NCBI GenBank assembly: GCA_945619025.1
Contig: CALZBJ010000002.1
Location: 1-64,000, forward strand
Direction: 5' to 3'
DNA length: 64,000 bases
Origin: CALZBJ01 sp945619025
GTDB taxonomy: Bacteria; Pseudomonadota; Gammaproteobacteria; Cardiobacteriales; Wohlfahrtiimonadaceae
Numbering within the stretch: position 1 is the stretch's first letter; the number at the start of each line of letters is the position of its first letter. Positions 17,720 through 25,407 of the stretch are shown piece by piece. The notes below the pieces were generated by a model. The model saw nothing but the letters and a program-made list of their open reading frames with translations. It made no database searches and was not told where the DNA came from. A program made the position numbers and the translations under genes.

Positions 17720-19669
17720 CTAATCATTTTGTGCCAAACTACGACGTGCGCGATAACGGCGATCGAAGATCGATAACATGGCTGCAAACGCCATAATTCC
17801 GCCCCCAATCCAGATCCAGCGCACAAACGGTTTCACATAAATTCGTAATGCCCACACCTCAGCGCCCCGCTCTTCAGCCATCGCCACATAAAGATCATCA
17901 ATCAGCGACGCGCGAAGTGCCACCTCACTCATCGGTGAGCCGGTCACGGTATAGAGGCGTTTTTCGGGATACATCATCATTAATGGTTTATCATTTTTAT
18001 AGACTTGAATGGTGCCTTTATCGCCGATATAGTTCGGCCCTTGCAGCTTTTCAAGCGCTTTTAATTCAAATCCATATTCGCGAATATCGACCCGCTGCCC
18101 CACTTTCATCAATTGGTCTTGCTCAATGCTGTAATGCGAGGTGAGCGTGATGCCAACAATGGTGACAACCAGTCCCAAATGCCCAAGATTCATGCCCCAG
18201 CGTGAGAGACTTTGACTCACCACTGCGCCGGCAAAACTTTGCCCTTTACGGCGACTGTGATGGATCTCAAAAATCACCCCAAAGACCACCCAGAAGCTTA
18301 ACGTTAATCCGATCACCACCCACGGATCGAGGCGACCTGAATAGAAAAAGCTGGTGCCAACGCCAAGAATAATCGAGCCAACTGCCATAATGATGAGCTC
18401 TTTTTTAATGCGCCCTAAAGAATCTTGCTTAAAGCGAAGAAGCGGGCCAACCCCGAGTGCAAACAAAATCATGCAAGCAAGCGGCACGGCGTATTGATTA
18501 AAATAGCCCTCTCCAACGGAGATTTTGCCCACTTTTAAGATATCCACAATAAGGGGGAAGAGCGTTCCGAGCACCACCACAAAGCAGGCGATCGCAAGGA
18601 AGATATTATTAAGTAAAATGCCCGACTCTTTCGAGATCAATCCAAATGAGGATTCTTGACGAATTTTTGACGCTCTAAAGAGAAGGAGAACCATCCCAAA
18701 AAGGGTAATAATCGCGAGAATTAACAAGATGAAAAGACCGCGATCGGGGTCTGAGGCAAAGGAGTGAACTGAGGTTAAGATCCCTGATCGTACGAGGAAA
18801 GTACCAAGCACACTCAAGGAAAACGTTAAGATCGCTACGATCACTGACCAGAGGGTAAAAGCTTTACGTTTTTCCGTCATGGCGAGCGCATGCAGCAGCG
18901 CTGCCCCTAAAATCCATGGAATGAGCGACGCGTTTTCAACCGGGTCCCAGAACCACCAGCCGCCCCAGCCAAGTTCATAATAGGCCCACCAGCTGCCGAT
19001 CGTGATCCCGAGGGTTAAAAAGAGCCACGCGCCAAGCGACCATGGGCGAATCCAGCGAATGGACACGCGGTCAATATGGCCGGTCATTAATAGCGCACAG
19101 ACAAAGGCAAACGGCACGGCATAACCCACATAGCCTAAATAGAGAAGCGGTGGGTGAATGATTAATCCCGGGTCTTGCAAGAGCGGATTGAGGTCGCGTC
19201 CGTTATAGAGTGCGCCAAATAGATTTCGCTCAAAGGGGCTTGAGGTGAAGATTAAAAAGGCTAAGAAGCCAACGGTAATCCCCCCTAAAATCGCGAGCGT
19301 CGTTGAGGAGAGCTCGATCGGCATATTTTTGGTGAAAATTACCACCAAAAGCATCCAGATCGCAAGGGTAAAGACCCAAAGAAGCATCGACCCTTCGTGC
19401 CCGCCCCAGATCGCCGTTAATTGGTAGATTCCGGGGAGTTTTGTATTAGAGTTATTGGCCACATATTGATAGCTAAAATCATTAATCCAAAACGCATAGC
19501 CAAGGGCCACGAACGACAGGAGCACCAATAAAAAGAGCCAAACCGCTAAGGGGCGCGCCGAATAGATGAGGCGCTGATTGCGAAAATAGATTCCCACAAG
19601 CGGCATAATAAAGAGAAGTATAGAGACGCCCAGAGCAATGTACAGGGCGAGCTGACCAATCGGAAGCAT
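17720..19669 (-). CDS. ccmF: Heme lyase subunit CcmF
   Basis: CcmF takes heme from CcmE and joins it to apocytochrome c. The 649-residue protein has about 14-15 membrane helices. The tryptophan-rich heme-binding signature GWGGWWFWDPVENASLIPW lies near residue 230, and conserved periplasmic histidines occur nearby (GGHEGSML, LIIHPPLLYLGYVG). It starts 23 bp after ccmE and is followed 9 bp later by ccmG. All signature parts are intact. Confidence 0.96.
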   Translation of the reverse strand: MLPIGQLALYIALGVSILLFIMPLVGIYFRNQRLIYSARPLAVWLFLLVLLSFVALGYAFWINDFSYQYVANNSNTKLPGIYQLTAIWGGHEGSMLLWVFTLAIWMLLVVIFTKNMPIELSSTTLAILGGITVGFLAFLIFTSSPFERNLFGALYNGRDLNPLLQDPGLIIHPPLLYLGYVGYAVPFAFVCALLMTGHIDRVSIRWIRPWSLGAWLFLTLGITIGSWWAYYELGWGGWWFWDPVENASLIPWILGAALLHALAMTEKRKAFTLWSVIVAILTFSLSVLGTFLVRSGILTSVHSFASDPDRGLFILLILAIITLFGMVLLLFRASKIRQESSFGLISKESGILLNNIFLAIACFVVVLGTLFPLIVDILKVGKISVGEGYFNQYAVPLACMILFALGVGPLLRFKQDSLGRIKKELIIMAVGSIILGVGTSFFYSGRLDPWVVIGLTLSFWVVFGVIFEIHHSRRKGQSFAGAVVSQSLSRWGMNLGHLGLVVTIVGITLTSHYSIEQDQLMKVGQRVDIREYGFELKALEKLQGPNYIGDKGTIQVYKNDKPLMMMYPEKRLYTVTGSPMSEVALRASLIDDLYVAMAEERGAEVWALRIYVKPFVRWIWIGGGIMAFAAMLSIFDRRYRARRSLAQND

Positions 19670-19692
19670 AACGATTTCCTATCTGTTGCGGG

Positions 19693-20139
19693 TTATTTTT
19701 CAGTTAAACTGTGAGATGATTTTTCAATCGCATCGGCCACTTCAGGCGGCATATAGGTTTCGTCATGTTTTGCTAAAATCTCATCGGCGATAAAAGTGTT
19801 GTCATCTTGAAGTTTCCCCTTCGCCACAATGCCCTGCCCCTCTCTAAAAAGATCGGGCAAGATGCCATCATAAATAATTTTAACCGGCGTTGCGTCCCCC
19901 ACCGATACGGTGAAATCAACCGCAAGGGTTTCCGTGCCACGATTGAGCGAGCCTTCATCCACAACCCCGCCCACGCGAATGGTTTTATGAAGAGGCGCGG
20001 CGCCAGCTTGCACATCATCCGGTGAATAGTAGAGACTTAAATTATCGCGCGATGCCCATACCAACAATCCCACCGAGACAAACGACATAAGCGCAATCCC
20101 GACCACAATCATTAAGCGTTGTTTACGTTTTGGTGTCAT
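19693..20139 (-). CDS. ccmE: Heme chaperone CcmE
   Basis: CcmE is a periplasmic OB-fold protein that carries heme covalently on a histidine. The signal-anchor is at residues 8-28 and the heme histidine is in LAKHDETYMPPE near residue 125. The VDEGSLNRG and YDGILPDLFREGQGIVAKG segments are typical. Length 148 aa. It begins 2 bp after the ccmD stop and lies before ccmF. Confidence 0.95.
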   Translation of the reverse strand: MTPKRKQRLMIVVGIALMSFVSVGLLVWASRDNLSLYYSPDDVQAGAAPLHKTIRVGGVVDEGSLNRGTETLAVDFTVSVGDATPVKIIYDGILPDLFREGQGIVAKGKLQDDNTFIADEILAKHDETYMPPEVADAIEKSSHSLTEK

Positions 20140-20141
20140 TT

Positions 20142-20309
20142 TTATAATCCTTCCTGTTTGAGTTCTTTTTTAAGCTGTTTACGTTCGATGATTAACGGCA
20201 CAATGAGCCCTAAAAGGCACAGTGCAAAAAAGCCGTAACTTAACCAGACATAAAGTCCATGCTTCCCCATCTGTAAAAATTCAGCAAATGAATTAAACGC
20301 AAATTCCAT
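20142..20309 (-). CDS. ccmD: Small heme-exporter accessory protein CcmD
   Basis: This 55-residue reading frame begins MEFAFNSFAEFLQMGKHG, continues with one membrane helix (about residues 19-41) and ends in a basic tail, RKQLKKELKQEGL. This is the CcmD pattern (family lengths about 45-70 aa). CcmD helps release heme-loaded CcmE from the CcmABC complex. It lies exactly between ccmC (3 bp gap) and ccmE (2 bp gap), the position expected for ccmD. It is easily missed because of its size. Confidence 0.9.
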   Translation of the reverse strand: MEFAFNSFAEFLQMGKHGLYVWLSYGFFALCLLGLIVPLIIERKQLKKELKQEGL

Positions 20310-20312
20310 GGT

Positions 20313-21059
20313 CTATCCTCTCATATAGTGCTTCATTAGGCGCTCTTTGTTGATGAGATTTGCGCTCTTAAGACAGACATACCCGAGTGAAAAAAAGAGG
20401 TATGCGCCAAACATATAAAGTGCGGGATAGAGCATGTTTGAGGTGATGCTCGGACCGCCTTTGGCAAAAAAGGTACTGCCTTGATGAAGACTGGTTGAAA
20501 AGTAAATCGAAAACTTCACGATCGGAACGTTGATTAACCCCACAAGGGCCAATACCGAGATCGCTTTATCGGCGCGCTCCCGCTCTTCGATCGCCAAATC
20601 GAGGGCAATGTAACCCATATAGAGAAAAAAGAGGATCAGCTGTGAGGTTAATCTAACATCCCAAACCCACCATGTTCCCCACGTTGGCGCGCCCCAAAGC
20701 GCACCGGTGACAAGCGATATAAGGGTAAAGGCGGCGCCTAAAATTGCAAGAGACCTTGCAATGATGGCAAAGAGTTTAATGCGCCAAATGAGATAGATCC
20801 CACTTAAAATCGCCATCGTTGCATAAACGGCCGTCGACAAAATTGCCGCAGGTACGTGAATATAGAAAATGCGGAAACTATTGCCTTGTTGATAATCCGG
20901 CGGCGCCATCGCCAACCCTGATACAAGCCCCGCTACGGCTAACATCGCACTGATCACAAAGGCCCATGGGGCCACTTTAGTCACAAGTGGGAGATAGTAT
21001 TTATAGCTTGCGTATTTATAGAAGAAGCTAAGCCAGGTCCGTCTCTTACGTTTATTCAC
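20313..21059 (-). CDS. ccmC: Heme exporter/handling protein CcmC
   Basis: CcmC binds heme at the outer face of the inner membrane and loads it onto CcmE. The 248-residue protein has six membrane helices and the tryptophan-rich motif WGTWWVWDVRLTSQLI near residue 128; the usual alanine in WDARLTS is valine here. Periplasmic histidines lie in YIHVPAA and STSLHQGS. It is the first gene of the operon, so ccmA and ccmB do not precede it as they usually do. Confidence 0.95.
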   Translation of the reverse strand: MNKRKRRTWLSFFYKYASYKYYLPLVTKVAPWAFVISAMLAVAGLVSGLAMAPPDYQQGNSFRIFYIHVPAAILSTAVYATMAILSGIYLIWRIKLFAIIARSLAILGAAFTLISLVTGALWGAPTWGTWWVWDVRLTSQLILFFLYMGYIALDLAIEERERADKAISVLALVGLINVPIVKFSIYFSTSLHQGSTFFAKGGPSITSNMLYPALYMFGAYLFFSLGYVCLKSANLINKERLMKHYMRG

Positions 21060-21385
21060 TAAAATCCCTCACTAAAATCCTAAACCTTATATCCATTCTG
21101 ACAGCCTATATATTTATATAGGCGCACCATAGTATAACGAAATCCCAAAGCTTTGAGAAATTATAAATTCCCCGCAAAATTGACTTTTTTCACCCTAAAA
21201 ACCGCGACAATATCGAAATCCGGTTGTATTCAAATTCACCTTCTTTTATTCTAGGATAAACGTACGATAAACTAATTAAGTTCTAATCAAGTTCAAATCA
21301 ACTCAAATTGATATTAGTTTCATCGCGGGCATGCGCTTGCATGCTAAAATGGTGCCGTTAGCTTATTGAAGGAGTCCTTATACCT
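21060..21385. other. Divergent ccmC/pntAA intergenic region with inverted repeat
   Basis: These 326 bases hold no credible gene. At 21105-21122 there is a perfect inverted repeat, CCTATATA-TT-TATATAGG. A candidate ccm promoter lies next to it. The half nearer pntAA is AT-rich, with repeated AATCAA/TCAAAT words around 21285-21315 and a GCATGC-gctt-GCATGC doublet near 21330-21345. No clear pntAA promoter was found. Confidence 0.6.
21131..21159 (-). promoter_or_regulatory. Candidate ccm operon promoter
   Basis: On the minus strand TTCTCA (21159-21154) and TATACT (21136-21131) are 17 bp apart, about 70 bp before the ccmC start. The -10 matches 5 of 6 and the -35 4 of 6 consensus bases. The AT-rich palindrome 21105-21122 lies just downstream, over or after the expected start site. 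Confidence 0.4.
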
Positions 21386-22507
21386 ATGAGTAATCGTATT
21401 ATTGTTTTAAAAGAGGGACATGATGGTGAAAAGCGCGTCGCGCTCGATCCAAAGATTGCCGCTAAATTTAGCGCCCTCGGTTTTGAGGTTGTCATCGAAA
21501 CCGGTGCCGGCGATCAAGCCCATTTCCCAGGCGACAGTTATGACAATGTCACCGTTGCCGATCCTGAATTTAAAGATCGCGACATTATTCTCTGCATTCA
21601 GCCCCCAACGCTTGAGCAGATCAATTCATTTAAACCCGATAGTTTAGTCGTCGGTATGCTCGATCCCTATCGTAATTTAGAGACGATCGAAGCCTTCAAA
21701 AATGCTCGCATTAGCACCATCGCATTAGAATTTATTCCCCGCATTACCCGTGCGCAAAGCATGGACGTACTCTCATCACAAGCATCGATCACCGGCTATC
21801 AAGGCGCGCTGATTGGGGCTTCATTAGCACCGCGCTTTTTCCCGATGTTAACCACCGCTGCCGGAACGATTCGTCCTGCAAGAGTTGTGGTGATTGGTGC
21901 GGGCGTTGCTGGATTACAAGCCATTGCCACCGCTCGCCGTTTAGGGGCGCAAGTGGAGGCGTACGACATTCGCGCTGCCGCAAAAGAGCAAGTGGAATCC
22001 TTAGGGGCTAAATTGATCGAAACCGGCGTTGATGCTTCAGGTCAAGGCGGATACGCGCGCGAACTGACCGAAGAGGAGAAAGCGAAACAAGCGCAAGCCC
22101 TCTTTGATCACATTGCTAAAGCTCACGTCGTGATTAGTACTGCTGCCGTTCCCGGTCGCCGTGCGCCCTTAATTATTACCCAAGAGATGGTGGAAGCGAT
22201 GCCTAATGGGGCGGTCATTGTAGACCTTGCCGCAGATACCGGCGGAAACTGTGCCCTCACAAAACCAGGCGAAACAATCATACATAATAATGTCACCGTC
22301 ACCGGACCACTTTTAGTGCCAACCCGCTGCGCCGTGCACGCCTCGGAAATGTACGCACAAAACATCTTTAATTTACTCTCTCCATTCATTAATGAGGGCA
22401 AACTTGAACTCGATTATGATGAAGAGATTATCCGCGAATGTATGATCACCCACGACGGCCAAATCGTCTCCGATCGTATTCGCAAAGCAATGGAGGACAA
22501 TCAATGA
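21386..22507 (+). CDS. pntAA: NAD(P) transhydrogenase subunit alpha, part 1 (PntAA)
   Basis: This is the soluble NAD(H)-binding domain I of proton-translocating transhydrogenase, which makes NADPH from NADH at the cost of the proton gradient. It contains VVIGAGVAGLQAIATARRLGAQVEAYD (Rossmann site near residue 170) and GRRAPLIITQEMV. It has 373 residues and no membrane helices. In E. coli this domain is fused to four helices as PntA; here it ends and overlaps pntAB in ATGA. The start at 21386 has a GAAGGAG site 10-15 bases ahead. Confidence 0.94.
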   Translation: MSNRIIVLKEGHDGEKRVALDPKIAAKFSALGFEVVIETGAGDQAHFPGDSYDNVTVADPEFKDRDIILCIQPPTLEQINSFKPDSLVVGMLDPYRNLETIEAFKNARISTIALEFIPRITRAQSMDVLSSQASITGYQGALIGASLAPRFFPMLTTAAGTIRPARVVVIGAGVAGLQAIATARRLGAQVEAYDIRAAAKEQVESLGAKLIETGVDASGQGGYARELTEEEKAKQAQALFDHIAKAHVVISTAAVPGRRAPLIITQEMVEAMPNGAVIVDLAADTGGNCALTKPGETIIHNNVTVTGPLLVPTRCAVHASEMYAQNIFNLLSPFINEGKLELDYDEEIIRECMITHDGQIVSDRIRKAMEDNQ

Positions 22508-22794
22508 TTACAGGATTTGCAGCACTCTATATTGTGATGCTTTCAGCGATTGTAGGGTTTGAGGTCATCTCACGCGTCCCTGCAATTTTACACACGCCCT
22601 TAATGTCAGGCTCGAACTTTATCCACGGAATCGTCTTAGTCGGCGCCATGATTGCTCTTGGCCACGCTGATGGATTCTTCCAAACAACGCTTGCGTTTAT
22701 CGCAGTGGCATTTGGGGCGGCAAACGCAGTGGGCGGTTACGTGGTAACGGACCGAATGTTAGAGATGTTTAAGCCAAGCAACAAGGAGAAATAA
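22504..22794 (+). CDS. pntAB: NAD(P) transhydrogenase subunit alpha, part 2 (PntAB)
   Basis: A 96-residue membrane protein with three helices, equal to the C-terminal membrane part of E. coli PntA. Its ATG at 22504 overlaps the pntAA stop by 4 bp and follows GGAGGA. Typical features are GFEVISRVPAILHTPLMSG near residue 20 and AFGAANAVGGYVVTDRML at the end. It pairs with PntB to form the proton channel. An upstream in-frame ATG at 22438 lies inside pntAA and is not used. Confidence 0.93.
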   Translation: MITGFAALYIVMLSAIVGFEVISRVPAILHTPLMSGSNFIHGIVLVGAMIALGHADGFFQTTLAFIAVAFGAANAVGGYVVTDRMLEMFKPSNKEK

Positions 22795-22797
22795 GAG

Positions 22798-24177
22798 ATG
22801 AGTTTTATTGTTGAAGCGGGCTACTTTATTGCCGCGATTACCTTTATTTTTGCGCTTAAACGCATGAGCCACCCTTCCACTGCTCGTTCGGGCATCAATT
22901 GGGCGGGAATGGCGATGCTTTTTGCCACCATCATCACCATTTTCCACCCGGCGGTCAGTAAACATTATTTATTAATGTTCCTTGCGATCGCACTTGGCGG
23001 CGGTTGGGCCCTTCGTTCAGCGAAAAAAGTGGCCATGACCGATATGCCGCAAATGATTGCGATCTACAACGGCGTTGGGGGCGGTTCGGCGGCCTTAATC
23101 GGTGCCATTGCCCTGTTACAAATTGATGCAACGGCAGCTGGTTATTCATCAAGCATTGTCTGGCTTGCCGCGGTGGGCGCGCTCATTGGAGCGATCTCAT
23201 TTACCGGATCAATCATTGCTTGGGCAAAACTTGATGGCCGTTTAAAAGGCACCATTCGTTTTAAAAATCGTAACGCCATTAACGGCTTTATCATTGGATT
23301 TGCGCTCGTATTCACCCTCATTATCGCAGGGGATGCAGCGCCCAATTACGGTTTAATCGCGCTCTTTTTCATCATGACTTTAGCGTTTGGGGTGTTAATT
23401 ACGATTCCAATCGGTGGCGCGGATATGCCGGTGGTGATCTCGCTATTTAACGCATTGACCGGTTTAGCGGTCGCGTTTGAAGGGATCGCGCTCGACAACG
23501 GCGGTCTTATCATTGCCGGTACAGTCGTCGGTGCGGCAGGTACGCTTCTCACCCAGCTCATGGCGAAAGCGATGAACCGTTCACTTGCGAACGTGCTCTT
23601 TTCAAACTTTGGCGAGCAACAATCTGAAAATAGCGAAATTGAAGGCTCGATGAAACCGATGGATTCCTCCGATGCGGCGATCTCAATGAGCTTTGCTGAG
23701 AGCGTAATTATCATTCCCGGTTACGGTTTAGCTGTCGCGCAAGCGCAACATAAAGTCGCTGAACTGACTAAACTCCTTCAAGATCGTGATATCGATGTGA
23801 AATTTGCAATTCACCCGGTTGCAGGACGTATGCCAGGCCATATGAACGTTCTCCTTGCGGAAGCGGGCATTCCTTACGATCTCATCTTCGACTTAGATGA
23901 AATTAACGAGGAATTTGAGAAGACCGATGCGGTGCTTGTGATTGGTGCAAACGACGTGGTCAATCCCGTTGCCCGTACCGATAAATCAAGCCCCATTTAC
24001 GGCATGCCGATCTTAAATGCGGACCTAGCGAAACAAGTATTTGTGGTCAAACGCGGACAAGGTGCCGGCTTCTCAGGCATTGAAAATCACCTCTTCTACC
24101 TCGACAATACCAACATGGTCTATGGCGATGCGCAGAAAGTGGTGAGCGATATGATCGCGGCGATTAAAACGCTTTAA
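22798..24177 (+). CDS. pntB: NAD(P) transhydrogenase subunit beta
   Basis: PntB supplies the remaining membrane helices and the NADP(H)-binding domain III. About nine hydrophobic segments fill the first 260 residues. The C-terminal domain has IIPGYGLAVAQAQHKV near residue 301, HPVAGRMPGHMNVLLAEA, GANDVVNP and VVKRGQGAGFSGIEN. Length 459 aa, close to E. coli (462). It starts 3 bp after pntAB and ends before a strong terminator, so pntAA-AB-B form one operon. Confidence 0.96.
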   Translation: MSFIVEAGYFIAAITFIFALKRMSHPSTARSGINWAGMAMLFATIITIFHPAVSKHYLLMFLAIALGGGWALRSAKKVAMTDMPQMIAIYNGVGGGSAALIGAIALLQIDATAAGYSSSIVWLAAVGALIGAISFTGSIIAWAKLDGRLKGTIRFKNRNAINGFIIGFALVFTLIIAGDAAPNYGLIALFFIMTLAFGVLITIPIGGADMPVVISLFNALTGLAVAFEGIALDNGGLIIAGTVVGAAGTLLTQLMAKAMNRSLANVLFSNFGEQQSENSEIEGSMKPMDSSDAAISMSFAESVIIIPGYGLAVAQAQHKVAELTKLLQDRDIDVKFAIHPVAGRMPGHMNVLLAEAGIPYDLIFDLDEINEEFEKTDAVLVIGANDVVNPVARTDKSSPIYGMPILNADLAKQVFVVKRGQGAGFSGIENHLFYLDNTNMVYGDAQKVVSDMIAAIKTL

Positions 24178-24229
24178 TCAGCTCTTTTAATCAACCGCAA
24201 TTATCGCACTCATAAGCGGTAACCTATTC

Positions 24230-24262
24230 AAAAGCGTTAAGTCTTTGGCTTAGCGCTTTTTT
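24230..24262 (+). terminator. Terminator of pntAA-AB-B
   Basis: AAAAGCGTTAAG (24230-24241) pairs with CTTAGCGCTTTT (24249-24260), 12 pairs with one G-U wobble around a 7-nt loop, followed by T residues. It lies 52 bp after the pntB stop. Confidence 0.88.
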
Positions 24263-24327
24263 GTGCGCTACACTAAAATCCTGAGTCATTTGAATAATTC
24301 TCAACCCCCTAATTCTCTGGAGGCCTT

Positions 24328-25044
24328 ATGTCGAATCTATCCAATTGTTCTGATTCCTCTACCTTTTCGGTCACGAGTTATCTAGGCAAAATTAAACCCT
24401 TTGCCGGCGCAGACCCCAGTGCAATTGCTAAAAAGGCCTTTCAATCACCGGTCTTTCTTACCAAACTCGGGCTCGTCGGCGATGAGCAGGCTGAAAAGCG
24501 TTTCCATGGCGGACCGGATCGAGCGCTGTGCCAATATCCCCGCGAACATTACAGCTATTGGCAAACGGCCTATCCCGCCCTTGCCGATTATTTTGTCGCA
24601 CCCGGTTTTGGGGAAAATATCTCCACGCTCGGCATGACCGAATCGAACACCTTTATTGGCGATATCTACCGTTGGGGCGATGCGATCATTCAGGTAACTC
24701 AACCGCGCTCCCCCTGCTATAAACTCAATTTTCATCTTAAGATTGATGATTTGTCACTACAGATGCAGCAAACCGGCTTTTGCGGCTGGCTCTATCGCGT
24801 CATTTCTGAAGGGGAGGTTTCGCCAGATGCCCCACTCAAGAGGCTCTCACGCAATAGTGATCTCTCCGTCAAACGCGCCATCGATATCGCGTTTAATGAG
24901 CCGTTTGATGAAGCCAATACCCGTTTCATTCTTCAAAGCGCCGGCCTTTCTGCTAGCTGGTGTCACACCATGCAAACACGGCTACTTACCGGCGAAATTG
25001 AGAGTTTTGCGGGGCGCCTATTTAACAATCCTCACGCAAAATAA
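24328..25044 (+). CDS. MOSC domain protein, YiiM-like
   Basis: MOSC domains bind molybdenum cofactor or sulfur-carrying partners; YiiM acts in N-hydroxylated base detoxification. The 238-residue protein shows KRFHGGPDRALCQYP, GFGENISTLGM, a cysteine in QVTQPRSPCYKL that matches the conserved MOSC cysteine, and a C-terminal helical (3-alpha) domain. The start at 24328 follows CTGGAGGCCTT. It stands alone, between the pntB terminator and a convergent TM2 gene. Family assignment is firm; the substrate is inferred only. Confidence 0.85.
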   Translation: MSNLSNCSDSSTFSVTSYLGKIKPFAGADPSAIAKKAFQSPVFLTKLGLVGDEQAEKRFHGGPDRALCQYPREHYSYWQTAYPALADYFVAPGFGENISTLGMTESNTFIGDIYRWGDAIIQVTQPRSPCYKLNFHLKIDDLSLQMQQTGFCGWLYRVISEGEVSPDAPLKRLSRNSDLSVKRAIDIAFNEPFDEANTRFILQSAGLSASWCHTMQTRLLTGEIESFAGRLFNNPHAK

Positions 25045-25070
25045 AAACCACTGTAGTTACCCTACAGTGG
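25043..25070 (-). terminator. Terminator of the TM2 gene
   Basis: On the minus strand CCACTGTAG (25070-25062) pairs with CTACAGTGG (25056-25048) around a 5-nt loop, and five T residues follow (25047-25043). Its end overlaps the stop codon of the convergent MOSC gene. Confidence 0.85.
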
Positions 25071-25100
25071 CTTAGTAAAGACGTAATTTAATGGAGCGGA

Positions 25101-25313
25101 TTAATCGGCGAGTAATCGGCCTTCTTTATCAGTAAATTTACCCACAATAATCATCACTAGATCGATTAACGCCCAAATTCCTAATCCGCCAAGCGTTAAG
25201 ATCATTAAGATTCCAGTGCCGATTTTACCGACATAAAATCGATGAATGCCTAGACCGCCTAAAAAGAGACATAATAAAATTGCTGCTACTTTACTCTTAT
25301 CACTATTTTCCAC
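25101..25313 (-). CDS. TM2 domain small membrane protein
   Basis: A 70-residue protein with two membrane helices joined by a short turn. It has the TM2 signature: an N-terminal helix ending in LGGLGIHRFYVGK, then a second helix with GLGIWALIDLVMI. It starts with GTG at 25313 behind AAGGA. The function of bacterial TM2 proteins is unknown. It has its own likely promoter (25350-25377) and terminator, so it is monocistronic despite following polA. Confidence 0.85.
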   Translation of the reverse strand: MENSDKSKVAAILLCLFLGGLGIHRFYVGKIGTGILMILTLGGLGIWALIDLVMIIVGKFTDKEGRLLAD

Positions 25314-25349
25314 TCTTATATCCTTTCTGAAATGATGAATGACTTAAAA

Positions 25350-25377
25350 AGTATATCAATCATCCTTTTATTTTCAA
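25350..25377 (-). promoter_or_regulatory. Promoter of the TM2 gene
   Basis: On the minus strand TTGAAA (25377-25372) and TATACT (25355-25350) are separated by 16 bp. The start site would be near 25343, 30 bp before the GTG codon. An FNR-like sequence with one mismatch (25398-25411) is centred about 61 bp upstream of that start. Confidence 0.6.
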
Positions 25378-25407
25378 TAGGTTCAATGCTGAAATCATAG
25401 ATCTAGA

